A stretch of 64,000 nt of DNA from Burkholderia territorii (GTDB lineage: Bacteria; Pseudomonadota; Gammaproteobacteria; Burkholderiales; Burkholderiaceae). The stretch is from assembly GCF_902833055.1 (NCBI RefSeq), contig NZ_CADFEJ010000001.1:558001-622000 (forward strand). Direction: 5' to 3'. Below the pieces are notes generated by a model. It was not told the DNA's origin. It worked only from the letters and a program-made list of their open reading frames with translations, and did no database searches. The translations under genes and the position numbers were made by a program. Each line of letters begins with the position of its first letter. Position 1 is the first letter of the stretch. Shown in pieces: positions 8,956-17,881 of the stretch.

Positions 8956-10485
8956 ATGAAGACTTTAAGGCTCGTGCTCGGTGACCAGCTGGACCCGGGG
9001 CATCACTGGTTTTCCGATGTCCGGGGAGAAATGATCTACGTGCTGATGGAAGTCCGGCAGGAGACCGACTACACGCTCCATCACGCTCAGAAGCTGATTG
9101 CCATCTTTGCGGCGATGCGTCGCTTCGCGAGGCTGTTGCGCGCTGCGGGCCATCGCGTGCACTACATCGAGATCGACGACCCGCTCAATCGCCACGCCAT
9201 TCCGGCCAACCTCGACAGCGTCGCCGAACTGCACGGCGCAACGTGCATCGAGTATCTGCTGCCCGACGAATGGCGACTCGACCAGCAACTGAGCGCGTAT
9301 GCGGCAGCGGCGAGCATGCCGGTTCGCGCCGTCGATACCGGCCATTTCTACACGACGCGCGACGAGGTGTGGCGTGTGCTGGGAACGAGCCGATCGTGGG
9401 TCATGGACCGCTTCTACCGAAGCATGCGCGTGCGGCATCGCGTATTGGTCGACGCGCAAGGGCGGCCGGCAGGCGGGCAGTGGAATTACGATGCCGAAAA
9501 CCGCAAGGCGTGGTCGGGCGCGCCCGCCGAACCGGCCGACTGGCGTCCACATCACGATCATCGCGCACTGTGGCAACAGATCGTTGCGGCGGGCGTGCGC
9601 AGCTTCGGCGAGCCGTCGGCCGGCGATTTCCGCTGGCCCGTCGATCGCGCCGAGGCGCTCGCGTGCCTCGAATCCTTCGTCGAGCACGCACTGCCGTTTT
9701 TCGGCCAGTTCCAGGACGCGATGCACGGGAGTGCGCGGCGCCTGTTTCACTCGATGTTGTCGTTCGCGCTCAATGTGAAGATGTTGAATCCGCGCGAAGT
9801 CGTCGCGCGGGCCGAGCGTGCGTATCGCACCGGCGCTGCACCGCTTGCGGCGGTCGAAGGATTCATCCGGCAGATACTGGGCTGGCGCGAGTTCGTACGA
9901 GGTGTCTACTGGACCAGAATGCCGGGCTACGAACGGAGCAATGCATTCGGTCATCAACGCGCGCTGCCGCACTGGTTCTGGGACGGCAGCACGCGGATGG
10001 CCTGCATGTCGCACGCGCTGCAGCAGTCGCTCGAACACGCGCATGCGCACCATATCCAGCGGTTGATGGTGATCGGCAACTTCGCGTTGCTGGCCGGGCT
10101 GGATCCGCACGCAGTGCATGAGTGGTACCTCGGTGTCTACATCGACGCGTTCGAATGGGTCGAGATGCCGAACACGCTGGGCATGAGCCAATACGCGGAC
10201 GGCGGCGCAATGGCCACCAAGCCGTACGTTTCCAGCGCCGCGTACATCAATCGCATGAGCAACTACTGCAAGGGATGCGTGTATGACCACGGCAGTCGCA
10301 CCGGCGAGCACGCGTGCCCGTTCAACGTCCTCTACTGGAATTTCTTCGACCGGCATCGTGATGCTCTGCAACACAACCATCGACTTGCGATGGTCTATCG
10401 GCAACTCGACCGGTTCGACGGTGAAATGGTCCGCGAGATACGCAAGCAGGCGGAAATCGTGATCGACAAGATCGAATCGCTTTGA
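8956..10485 (+). CDS. Iron-sulfur bacterial cryptochrome/photolyase (FeS-BCP, PhrB/CryB type)
   Basis: 509 residues from this start. It belongs to the deoxyribodipyrimidine-photolyase-related (DPRP) family, which binds FAD and a 4Fe-4S cluster; characterised members are (6-4) photolyases or light-responsive cryptochromes. The N-terminus LVLGDQLDPGH is diagnostic. Counted from this ATG the four cluster cysteines fall at 350, 438, 441 and 454 (ACMSH; YCKGC; HACPFN). These are the positions I recall for the Agrobacterium PhrB ligands, and that is why I prefer this start over the in-frame ATG at 8941. No strong ribosome site distinguishes the two. Antenna lumazine or flavin is typical of the family. 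It is divergent from the LitR-like regulator and probably shares control with it. Confidence 0.92.
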   Translation: MKTLRLVLGDQLDPGHHWFSDVRGEMIYVLMEVRQETDYTLHHAQKLIAIFAAMRRFARLLRAAGHRVHYIEIDDPLNRHAIPANLDSVAELHGATCIEYLLPDEWRLDQQLSAYAAAASMPVRAVDTGHFYTTRDEVWRVLGTSRSWVMDRFYRSMRVRHRVLVDAQGRPAGGQWNYDAENRKAWSGAPAEPADWRPHHDHRALWQQIVAAGVRSFGEPSAGDFRWPVDRAEALACLESFVEHALPFFGQFQDAMHGSARRLFHSMLSFALNVKMLNPREVVARAERAYRTGAAPLAAVEGFIRQILGWREFVRGVYWTRMPGYERSNAFGHQRALPHWFWDGSTRMACMSHALQQSLEHAHAHHIQRLMVIGNFALLAGLDPHAVHEWYLGVYIDAFEWVEMPNTLGMSQYADGGAMATKPYVSSAAYINRMSNYCKGCVYDHGSRTGEHACPFNVLYWNFFDRHRDALQHNHRLAMVYRQLDRFDGEMVREIRKQAEIVIDKIESL

Positions 10486-10646
10486 ATCGCCACGTCGGTT
10501 TTTTGCTCACCGTCACCGCAGCGAACGAAGTCGAGCCGACGGCACCATGAAGCCGCCGGCTCGCGTGCGCATGCTACGGGGCGTTGGCCACCATCAATTG
10601 TTCTCGTGCGGCGCACGATGCGCGGAAAGTGCCCCGCAGCGCGCGC

Positions 10647-11351
10647 TCATTGCTCGAGATAGATCTTGAGTCGCATCAGGCTGCGACGAATCCAGCTCTT
10701 CATCGTGCCGAGCGGCACCTGCATGCGTTCGGCCAGCTCCGCATACGAAGCACCGCCGTGAAATGCTTCTCGCAGCACATACGCCTGGCGCTCGCCGAGA
10801 TGCGCGAGCCCGCGCTCCAGACGAAGGCGCTCCTCGCTCGCCTGCGCGCCGAGATCGGGCGTCGGGCTCTCGTCCGGGATCGACAGCGCCAGCTCGTCGT
10901 CGAGCGGGATCTCGCGATGCTGCCTGATCCGGTCGATGGTTCGATTGCGTGCGAGCGTCATCAGCCACGTCGTCGCCGTGCCGCGTCTTGCGTCGAATGA
11001 ATCGGCGCGGCGCCACGCAGTCGTGAAGACGTCCTGAAGCAGATCCTCCGCTTCGTGGCGATCGCGAATCATCCGGAGGATCGCACCGTACAGTCGCGAT
11101 GCCGTCAACTGATACAGCCGGGCAAACGCATGCTCGTCCCCCGTGGCGACGCGCGACAGCAATTGGTCGATTTCTGCATGCGACTCGACTACCGCGTCGG
11201 GCTGAATGACCGCGTCGGCGGTGGATTCGGTTCGGCCGCCCTGGCGTGACCTGCCACGGGACGCGCCCCGGCGTTGCTGCCTGCCCGAATACAGCATCGT
11301 CGATCGCCCTTCGTCCGAGGGCTCGCGGAGTGAATCGTGCGAACAGTTCAT
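10647..11351 (-). CDS. ECF-family RNA polymerase sigma factor (copy 1)
   Basis: 234 residues. Region 2 contains AFARLYQLTASRLYGAILRM and EAEDLLQDVFTTAWRR. Region 4 ends the protein with YAELAERMQVPLGTMKSWIRR. The start at 11351 is set by GGAG six bases upstream. The N-terminal ~60 residues are a low-complexity, Arg-rich extension. No anti-sigma gene is adjacent. It lies 115 bp downstream of folE in the same direction, so it is probably co-transcribed with folE and the LitR paralogue. The region-4 recognition helix is almost identical to that of the second ECF factor at 21316, which suggests both read the same promoters (inference). Confidence 0.9.
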   Translation of the reverse strand: MNCSHDSLREPSDEGRSTMLYSGRQQRRGASRGRSRQGGRTESTADAVIQPDAVVESHAEIDQLLSRVATGDEHAFARLYQLTASRLYGAILRMIRDRHEAEDLLQDVFTTAWRRADSFDARRGTATTWLMTLARNRTIDRIRQHREIPLDDELALSIPDESPTPDLGAQASEERLRLERGLAHLGERQAYVLREAFHGGASYAELAERMQVPLGTMKSWIRRSLMRLKIYLEQ

Positions 11352-11466
11352 CGAGAACTCCGCATGGCTTTGAGCTTCCTGCTGTTGCGCGCCGCAGTGA
11401 CGAGCGGACGCGGATCGTGACCGCGCATTGCGCCGGCGCATTCGTCGCGAATGCCCGCCGCGCGCC

Positions 11467-12198
11467 CTACGAATTCTTTCCCGACAGCAAAGCGAGAAAC
11501 TCTCGGCGCAGCGACGCGTCCTCGAGAAATTTTCCGCGCATCACGCTGTTGGTCATTTTTGCCTGGTCGTCCTTGGTGCCGCGCCAATGCATGCAGAAGT
11601 GTTCGGCCTCGAGTACGACGGCAAGCCCGTCGGGCGAGATGCGCGATTCGAGGAGGTCGGCAATCTGCTTGACCGCTTCCTCCTGGATTTGCGGGCGCGT
11701 CATGACCCAGTTCACGAGCCGTCCATACTTCGACAGGCCGATCAGATTCGACGTCGCGCTGGGCAGTACCCCGATCCAGATGCGGCCCATGATCGGACAA
11801 AGATGGTGCGAGCAGGCGCTGCGCACGCGCAGCGGCCCGACGATCAGCAACTCGTCGAGCCGCTCGACGTTCGGGAACTCGGTGACGGACGGCGCTGCGT
11901 CGTAGCGGCCGGCGAACACTTCGCGGATGAACATCTTCGCGACGCGACGCGCGGTTTCGCGCGTGTTGTGGTCATTGTCGACGTCGATCACGAGCGAGCG
12001 CAGCACGGCTTCCATTCCCTGCGCGACCTCGTTTTGCAACGCATCCAGCTCGCCGTCGCGCAGGTGCGCGGCGATGTTGTCGTTTGCGTGGAAGCGCGCG
12101 CCCGCGTTCTCGAGTCGACGACGAATGATGTGCGACAGAGGCATGCCCTCGTCGATCGCGGTCAAGGTGTGCTCGGGAGCGTCGATCAGATTTCCCAT
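11467..12198 (-). CDS. folE: GTP cyclohydrolase I (FolE)
   Basis: Converts GTP to 7,8-dihydroneopterin triphosphate, the first step to tetrahydrofolate and other pterins. The 243 residues include the zinc ligands Cys129 and His131/132 (ACSHHLCP) and Cys202 (EHFCMHWRG). GLSKYGRLVNW and the characteristic N-terminal helices are also present. It is an extra stress-type copy embedded in a light-response island, between the decayed LitR paralogue and an ECF sigma gene on one strand. Photolyases use folate- or pterin-derived antennae, so local production of pterin precursor is a plausible role (inference). No promoter was found immediately upstream, so it is probably read from the 13154-13198 promoter. 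Confidence 0.93.
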   Translation of the reverse strand: MGNLIDAPEHTLTAIDEGMPLSHIIRRRLENAGARFHANDNIAAHLRDGELDALQNEVAQGMEAVLRSLVIDVDNDHNTRETARRVAKMFIREVFAGRYDAAPSVTEFPNVERLDELLIVGPLRVRSACSHHLCPIMGRIWIGVLPSATSNLIGLSKYGRLVNWVMTRPQIQEEAVKQIADLLESRISPDGLAVVLEAEHFCMHWRGTKDDQAKMTNSVMRGKFLEDASLRREFLALLSGKNS

Positions 12199-12217
12199 TT
12201 CGGTTCGCTTCTGGAGG

Positions 12218-13117
12218 TTAGGTGGCGATGCAATGGATCACGACCGAGGCGATGCGCGATCGGGTCGCATTCCATGGGTAAAAGCCGGGCGAACGGCGCC
12301 GCCGCCATTTCGGCGATGCGTCCATCAGGTGACGTTCACGCGCGCGCGGGCATGCATGGCGCCGCGCCAGCGTTACCGGAGATCCGGCGGCGAATGCGCA
12401 CGACGGGTCGTTCGGCGATGCCGGGATCCAGCCGTCGACCTGCCGGTGCAACCGCAGTACCGGGCCGGTTGCCGTCGGCTTCTCCGCGCGCGTGACGGCG
12501 ACGGACTCTTGCAACTTCGCCAGAACGAATGCCAGGTCGATCTGGCCGCCGACCGAGCGAAACGCGTGGAAGCCTGCAAGTCGGATCAGCGCGAGGGCTT
12601 GCACGCTGCCGTACTCATAGACGATCGCGGCCGCGCGCGCGCGGCGCGCCCATGCCAGCGACACGAACCGGGTCGCCAGATCCATGTGCAACGACGTGAC
12701 CTCGGCGATCAGCGCGTCGACGGCAAGGCCCGGCTGCCGCAGTGCCCGCGACACGGATTCGACGCGCTGACTGACCTGCAGGCCGGCTCGCTCGAAGGTT
12801 TCGTCTGACACCGTCAGGCCGCCCATGACGAGCAGCGCGGGGCACGTGCGAGCCGCTGCGTTCGATCCCGGTTCGCCCGGCGCGACGTTCACCGCAGCGC
12901 TTGCACACCGCCCGATCACCTGCGTCGAGCGCCACTCTCCGCGTTGGTCGCGCTGCCGCGCGGCGACGCGCAAGCGCGACGCAATCCGCCGGCCGTGCAC
13001 CGCCCCGGCACGGTGCGGCGGGCTGTGTACCGTGACGACGACGGTCGCGCGCGCCATCGACGAAGCGCGACAGGCCGGGAACCGGCGCGGCTTGATGTCG
13101 TGGTTGCGTGTTGGCAC
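12218..13117 (-). CDS. Decayed paralogue of the LitR-like MerR regulator (effector half only recognisable)
   Basis: An open frame of 299 codons from a GTG with GGAG eight bases upstream. Residues ~100-190 align clearly with the effector half of the regulator at 7764: LAVDALIAEVTSLHMDLATR against SADALIATTTSLHEDVV, and IRLAGFHAFRSVGGQ against ARLSGFDLFRSTEGQ. The N-terminus keeps the start MPxR and the promoter is a near-copy. Where the MerR helix-turn-helix should be, no frame gives the conserved LRIWERRYG, and only a vague GRRIASRL...VIG trace remains. The C-terminal end is also diverged. It may be a pseudogene, or a repurposed DNA-binding-deficient protein that heterodimerises with the intact regulator (inference). 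Confidence 0.55.
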   Translation of the reverse strand: MPTRNHDIKPRRFPACRASSMARATVVVTVHSPPHRAGAVHGRRIASRLRVAARQRDQRGEWRSTQVIGRCASAAVNVAPGEPGSNAAARTCPALLVMGGLTVSDETFERAGLQVSQRVESVSRALRQPGLAVDALIAEVTSLHMDLATRFVSLAWARRARAAAIVYEYGSVQALALIRLAGFHAFRSVGGQIDLAFVLAKLQESVAVTRAEKPTATGPVLRLHRQVDGWIPASPNDPSCAFAAGSPVTLARRHACPRARERHLMDASPKWRRRRSPGFYPWNATRSRIASVVIHCIAT

Positions 13118-13153
13118 GGGCGTCTCTCCGTCGATTCGTTCGTCACAGGGGGG

Positions 13154-13198
13154 ATTGTATGCAAATTTTCGGGAAAGTGAAGCGGAAAGATGATTCAT
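13154..13198 (-). promoter_or_regulatory. Duplicate of the LitR-like promoter/operator block
   Basis: Minus-strand -35 TTCACT (13181-13176), 16-bp spacer, -10 TACAAT (13159-13154), with the same AAGCGG-AAAG-TGATTCA block upstream as at 8773-8817. It drives the decayed regulator paralogue and probably folE and the ECF gene behind it. Confidence 0.6.
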
Positions 13199-13199
13199 C

Positions 13200-13890
13200 A
13201 TGATTATTGCATCGGGAAAATTTGCGTCAAATATCGTGCGAGCGATGAGGAACGGCGGGAAAAGCGTGTAAATGTCCGGTATTTGGACGAGATCGTGTGC
13301 AGATTGTGCGTGTGAAACGGTTTACGACGTCAACGAATGTGGAATGGAGGATGGAATCAACACACCATGAAATGCGCCGGCGAGCAGGCCTATCCGATGC
13401 ATGAGTCAAGATTGTCCCGGTTTTGCGTGTCACCGCGGCGAGACTCGATACACCGCGGTCCGCGCAAGCGGACATCACCTCGGTTTCACGACGCGCAATG
13501 CGAGCTGATGCGGGGGAGATCGAATCGCCTGGAAGCGATCGCATGCGTGAATCCGGGCTGCTGTGGGGAAGGGGAGTGGCCGCGCTGGCGAGCCCGCCTG
13601 CGCGATCCAGTCGTCAACGCGAATTCAGCGACGTGAAGCGTTCGTCTTCATATTCGACGGCGACCGTCGATTTCGGCGGCAACGTTCCGAGCAATACCGG
13701 ACTTCCTCCCAAACCGCCTTCCATTTCTTTCTCCAGCTGAAAGGCAAGCCGCAGGTCTCGCATATCCTTTCAGGCAAGTGCGTGTTGTTGACCATCGCAA
13801 GTCTCGCGTCGAGAAGGCGCCGTGACGAACCCGCCGATCGACGCTACCCGCATCGATACGACGAGCCACTCGCCATCGCTCACCGTCCAG
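13200..13890. other. Intergenic stretch without a recognisable gene
   Basis: About 690 bp between the promoter of the LitR paralogue and the stop of the chalcone-isomerase-like gene. The first 150 bp is AT-richer than the surroundings (for example TGATTATTGCATC and AAATTTGCGTCAAATATC), consistent with regulatory DNA. The remainder has only short low-quality frames. I see no RNA gene or family match. Confidence 0.5.
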
Positions 13891-14418
13891 TCAGCGTCCA
13901 TCGTCGCCCAGCAACTGACGGCGCAACGATTTTGCGCGCGTGCGCGGGTCGAGCCAGATCGCGAAGAACGCGCGCGCGAATGCCGTGTCGGTCACGTCGG
14001 CCGTGACGCGGCCGTTGGTGTAGAAGCGTGCGCCGCGCTCGGGAAAATACACGCCGCAAAGCACGTCGCCACGCGATACGTCGGTGAACGCACGTTCGAG
14101 GTCATGGCGCCATGCGTCGAGCGTCGCAGCCGGCAGCGGCACGGGTGCGAGGCGCTCGATCTCGTCCATGCCGGTCGACACGAGCCGCTCGCCTTTCACG
14201 TCGTGGCGGTAGGCCAGCGACAACGCAAACGGCGTGTCGAACCCGCCGGGAGGGCGGGGCGCCCAAAGCTGGGCGTCGTACAGACAGATGCCCAGCAAGC
14301 AGAACCGGCCCGATCCGATCAGGCGCGCCGAGGCGATATCGTCGACGCAGTTCGCGCCGGCGTACCGCGGTGCAGCCAGCGCCACGACCGTGGCGAGCAT
14401 CGCGAGCCGGCGCCACAT
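13891..14418 (-). CDS. Chalcone-isomerase-like secreted protein
   Basis: 175 residues with an N-terminal signal peptide (MWRRLAMLATVVALAAP...AGA). The mature part has the chalcone-isomerase-like fold signature of bacterial homologues: SARLIGSGRFCLLGICLYDAQLW, then a long helix with ERAFTDVSRGDVLCGVYFPERG. Bacterial members lack established flavonoid activity and are thought to bind fatty acids or act in envelope homeostasis. It starts 1 bp after the stop of the upstream methyltransferase, so it is the last gene of the FAD-oxidase/DUF1365/methyltransferase operon. It is exported to the periplasm. Confidence 0.8.
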   Translation of the reverse strand: MWRRLAMLATVVALAAPRYAGANCVDDIASARLIGSGRFCLLGICLYDAQLWAPRPPGGFDTPFALSLAYRHDVKGERLVSTGMDEIERLAPVPLPAATLDAWRHDLERAFTDVSRGDVLCGVYFPERGARFYTNGRVTADVTDTAFARAFFAIWLDPRTRAKSLRRQLLGDDGR

Positions 14419-14419
14419 G

Positions 14420-15637
14420 TCAGCTGGCCGACGACACGATGAAATGCATCACATCGGTTCGTCGCTCGGCGAAACCCGCTTCGCAATAGGCGAGATACAG
14501 GCGCCAGGTGCGAATGAACGTCTCGTCGAACCGTTGCGCGCGCACCGAATCGACGCGAGCCTCGAACGTCGCCCGCCAGGTGCGCAGCGTGCGCGCGTAG
14601 TCGTCGCCGAATGCGAGCACCGGCTCGGCGGCGAGGCCGGCCCGCCGCGCCGCGGCGACGAAGCGTTCCGGGCTCGGCAGCATTCCGCCGGGAAAGATGA
14701 ACTCGCGAATGAAGTCGCTCGACGCGCGGTACGCGTCGAACTGCGGCTCGGCGATCGTGATCGATTGGATCAGTGCGCGAGCACCGGGCTTCAGGCGCTG
14801 CATGAGCGTGTCGAAGTACGCCGGCCAGAACGTTTCGCCCACGGCCTCGAACATTTCGATCGACACGATCGCGTCGTATCGGCCGTCGAGGTCGCGATAG
14901 TCGCGCAATTCGAGTGTCACCCGATCGGACAGCCCGTCGCGCGCTATGCGCTCGCGGGCCAGCGCGTACTGCGCCTGCGAGATGGTGACGCCATGCACGC
15001 GGATGCCCTGCCGTGCGGCGTGCACGGCGAACCCGCCCCAGCCGCAGCCAATCTCGAGCACGCGCATGCCGGCGCGCAGGCCGAGCGAATCGACGATGCG
15101 CTGATACTTCGCCGTTTGCGCGTCGGCCAGCGACCGCTGCGCATCGCCGTCGAAGCAGGCGCTCGAATACGTCCAGGTGTCGTCGAGCCACAACCCGTAA
15201 AATTCGTTGCCGAGGTCGTAGTGCGCGTGGATGTTGCGGCGGCTGCCGGCCCGCGTATTCATCCTCAGCCGGTGGCGCAGCGCGTACCAGACGCGCGCCA
15301 GGCGGCCGCCGGTCACCGTCTTCGCGATCACCGGCTGGTTGCGGATCGCCGCGCGCAACAGCGCGACGAGGTCGGGCGTGTCGATCCAGCCGGCGCGAAA
15401 GGCTTCCGCGAAGCCGATGTCGCCCGCGCGCAGGATCGCACGGCACGCCCGCCAGTCGCGGATCTGCAGCGTCGCGGCCGGCTGGCAGTGCGGATCGCCG
15501 AACACATGCTGCGCGCCTTCAGGCGTCACGAGCGTCAGGTGACCGTCATGGATCCGCCGTAGCAGGGCAATGAACAAACGGGCCGAGAGCGGCATCGCCG
15601 GTTGCGATGCGAAAGACAGCAGGCGCAGCAAGGTCAT
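14420..15637 (-). CDS. Cyclopropane-fatty-acid-synthase-type SAM methyltransferase (copy 1)
   Basis: 405 residues. The class I methyltransferase core shows the SAM site VLEIGCGWGGFAVHAARQG (about residue 200), preceded by the CFA-family signature NIHAHYDLGNEFYGLWLDDT and followed by IVSIEMFEAVGE. The enzyme transfers a methyl(ene) group from S-adenosylmethionine to unsaturated acyl chains of phospholipids. The start overlaps the DUF1365 stop by ATGA and has GAGG upstream. Operon partners (FAD oxidase, DUF1365) recur in singlet-oxygen regulons, and methylated or furan fatty acids are made by such gene sets in alphaproteobacteria. That chemistry is a plausible alternative to simple cyclopropanation (inference). 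Confidence 0.88.
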   Translation of the reverse strand: MTLLRLLSFASQPAMPLSARLFIALLRRIHDGHLTLVTPEGAQHVFGDPHCQPAATLQIRDWRACRAILRAGDIGFAEAFRAGWIDTPDLVALLRAAIRNQPVIAKTVTGGRLARVWYALRHRLRMNTRAGSRRNIHAHYDLGNEFYGLWLDDTWTYSSACFDGDAQRSLADAQTAKYQRIVDSLGLRAGMRVLEIGCGWGGFAVHAARQGIRVHGVTISQAQYALARERIARDGLSDRVTLELRDYRDLDGRYDAIVSIEMFEAVGETFWPAYFDTLMQRLKPGARALIQSITIAEPQFDAYRASSDFIREFIFPGGMLPSPERFVAAARRAGLAAEPVLAFGDDYARTLRTWRATFEARVDSVRAQRFDETFIRTWRLYLAYCEAGFAERRTDVMHFIVSSAS

Positions 15638-16488
15638 GGACGAGCCTCGTGATCGGACATCGCCGAGCGGCCGCGAGACGGCGGGGCCGGCGAACGGGAC
15701 AAGAACGAATCGGCAGCGGCGGAACGGCCGGGCGGCGTCTTGCCGTAAAACGGCACGCGCGCAAGCCACAACCGCAGCGCCTGCCAGTGGATGCGGACGA
15801 TCACGTTGATCGCGTTCAGCGGCTGCCGGGCCAACGCACGCCATGCGCGTGCCGCGGTGAGCGGTGCGGACCGCATGCCGATCGCCGTGCGCAGCAGCGG
15901 GCCTTCGTCGTCGCAATAGTCGATCGCCACGCCCAGATGATCGCCGCGCTGACGCACGCGAAACGCGTAATCCCCGACGACGTCGCAAAACGGCGAGACA
16001 TGAAACGTCTTGCGGCACACGAGCACGGTGTCTGCTTCGATCGGCGCGTGGCGCATCGCACTCAGCAGGTAGCCGTGGTGCGCGCCGAACGTGTTGCGTA
16101 CGTCGGCGTACAGCGCGCGCAGCCGGCCCGCGCGGTCGTAGCAATACCAGAAGCTCACCGGATTGAATGCGTAACCGAAGATGCGCGGGATCGTCTGCAG
16201 CCAGATCGGGCCGTCGGCCGGAATGCCGGCCTGCGCGAGGACATCGCGCATCCACGGGCCCAGCGCCCGGCCGTCGCGCGGGCCGTAGTCGCGCGAAGCG
16301 AGCGCGAGCGGCGCCCAGCGATCGATGCCGAACCAGCTCGCATCGATCTCCCCCAACCGTTCGATGTCGCAGCAGACCTGGAAGATCGGATACGTGAACG
16401 CATGGCGCACCGGCCGCAGCCGTTCATGCATCACGGTGCCGACGAGCAGCAGGGCGGCCACGCCGTCGCGGACGAAGGGCGCGTTCAT
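15634..16488 (-). CDS. DUF1365 family protein
   Basis: 284 residues with the family's landmarks: VMHERLRPVRHAFTYPIF at the N-terminus, IPRIFGYAFNPVSFWYCYD in the middle, and EVRNTFG-like DVRNTFGAHHGYLL. Start and stop overlap both neighbours by ATGA, so translation is coupled. DUF1365 proteins sit next to CFA-type methyltransferases and FAD oxidases in many bacteria and may take part in lipid methylation or furan-fatty-acid formation. No reaction is established from sequence. It is probably cytoplasmic and membrane-associated. Confidence 0.85.
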   Translation of the reverse strand: MNAPFVRDGVAALLLVGTVMHERLRPVRHAFTYPIFQVCCDIERLGEIDASWFGIDRWAPLALASRDYGPRDGRALGPWMRDVLAQAGIPADGPIWLQTIPRIFGYAFNPVSFWYCYDRAGRLRALYADVRNTFGAHHGYLLSAMRHAPIEADTVLVCRKTFHVSPFCDVVGDYAFRVRQRGDHLGVAIDYCDDEGPLLRTAIGMRSAPLTAARAWRALARQPLNAINVIVRIHWQALRLWLARVPFYGKTPPGRSAAADSFLSRSPAPPSRGRSAMSDHEARP

Positions 16489-17789
16489 GGGCGAGCCCAG
16501 GCCGGCGCGATGCCGAAATCGTAGGCGACGCGCAACGCCGACTTCAGACCATCCTCGTGGAACCCGTAACCCGTCCATGCGCCCGCGAACCACGTATTGC
16601 GCCGCCCTTGCAGCATCGGCAGACGATGCTGCGCATCCACGGCCGCGAGGTCGAGCAGCGGGTGCTCGTAATCGTAGCGGCCGAGCTGCGTGCCGGGCGC
16701 GGGCTCGTCGACCGGATTCAACGTGACGACGACCGGCGAGCCGAAGGGCAGCGGCTGCAACTGGTTGAGCAGGTAGCTGACGCAGACCGGCGATTCGCCG
16801 CCGCCGTGCGCCGTCCGCCCGCTCAGATAGTTCCATGCCGACCATACGCGTCGCCGACGCGGCAGCAACGCCGTATCGGTATGAAGCACGGCGACGTTGC
16901 GCTGGTAGCGCACGGCGCCGAGTACGTCGCGCTCGGCGTTGCTGGCATCCGCGAGCAGCCGGAGGCTCGTCGGCGCATGGCAGGCGAGCACGACTGCGTC
17001 GAAACGCTCGTGACCGGACGTGTCGGTGGCCACCGTCACGCCCCCGTCGTCACGCCGTATCGTGCGGACCGGCGTATTCACGCGCACGTCGTCGAGCGTC
17101 GCGGCGATGCGCTCGACGTACTGCCGCGCGCCGCCCAGGACCGTTCGCCACGGCGGCCGGTTGTTGACCTGCAACAGCGCATGGTTCAGGCAGAAGCGCA
17201 GGAACGTCGCCGCCGGAAACCGCAGGATGTCGTTGGCCGCGCTCGACCAGATCGCCGCCGCCATCGGCAACAGGTAGTGATGCTGAAACGGTGCGCCGTA
17301 GCCGCCCGCGGCCAGCAGATCGCCGACCGAAAGACGATCGCGGCTCGCCGATTCGAGGTGATCGTGTGCGCGAGCATTGAAGCGCAGGATGTCGCGCAAC
17401 ATCCCGAGAAAGGTCGGCGAGAAAAGGTTGCGGCGTTGCGCGAACACCGTGTTCAGATTGCTGCCGGCCCATTCGAGCCGGCCGCCGTCGACCGAAACCG
17501 AAAACGACATGTCGGTCGAATGGGTGGCCACGCCCAGTTCGTCGAACAGTGCGATCAGGTTCGGATAGGTTCGTTCGTTGAACACGAGAAATCCCGTGTC
17601 GACGGGATGGCGTGCGCCGTCGAGCTCGACGTCGACCGTGTGCGTGTGACCGCCGAGATAGTCGGCGGCCTCGAACAGCGTCACGCGGTGACGGCGGGCC
17701 AGCAGATACGCGCTGGCCAAGCCGGCGATGCCGGCGCCGACGACGGCGATCCGCCGGCCGGGCGGCGACACTGAAAGATCCGGGTACAT
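16485..17789 (-). CDS. FAD-dependent amine-oxidase-type oxidoreductase
   Basis: 434 residues beginning with the dinucleotide-binding fold IAVVGAGIAGLASAYLLARR, then the FAD-ribose acid in LFEAADYLGGHTHT. It ends with the flavin-contact motif WFAGAWTGYGFHEDGLKSAL. This is the amine-oxidase/desaturase-like protein that accompanies DUF1365 and CFA-type methyltransferases. In that company the likely substrate is a membrane acyl chain rather than an amine (inference). It is the first gene of a four-gene operon running to 13891 and lies ~50 bp behind the shared ECF-type promoter at 17841-17870. No membrane span is evident. Confidence 0.85.
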   Translation of the reverse strand: MYPDLSVSPPGRRIAVVGAGIAGLASAYLLARRHRVTLFEAADYLGGHTHTVDVELDGARHPVDTGFLVFNERTYPNLIALFDELGVATHSTDMSFSVSVDGGRLEWAGSNLNTVFAQRRNLFSPTFLGMLRDILRFNARAHDHLESASRDRLSVGDLLAAGGYGAPFQHHYLLPMAAAIWSSAANDILRFPAATFLRFCLNHALLQVNNRPPWRTVLGGARQYVERIAATLDDVRVNTPVRTIRRDDGGVTVATDTSGHERFDAVVLACHAPTSLRLLADASNAERDVLGAVRYQRNVAVLHTDTALLPRRRRVWSAWNYLSGRTAHGGGESPVCVSYLLNQLQPLPFGSPVVVTLNPVDEPAPGTQLGRYDYEHPLLDLAAVDAQHRLPMLQGRRNTWFAGAWTGYGFHEDGLKSALRVAYDFGIAPAWARP

Positions 17790-17840
17790 CGCGAATGGTC
17801 TCCGTCAATCACGAGAGCAGGTTGGGAACGACATGTGCGG

Positions 17841-17870
17841 ATATACGGGGCGGGGCACGCAGCGGATGCA
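17841..17870 (-). promoter_or_regulatory. ECF-sigma-type promoter for the FAD-oxidase operon
   Basis: Minus strand: TGCATCCG (17870-17863), exactly 15 bp, CGTATAT (17847-17841). It is one of four copies of the shared motif and lies between the lipocalin stop and the FAD-oxidase start. Confidence 0.7.
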
Positions 17871-17881
17871 CGTGCTGCCGA

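Noticed and set aside
13337-13870. Several frames of 70-150 codons in the gap before the chalcone-isomerase-like gene
   Set aside because: They are Arg/Ser-rich, overlap each other in different frames, lack ribosome sites and match no family; typical of GC-rich non-coding DNA.
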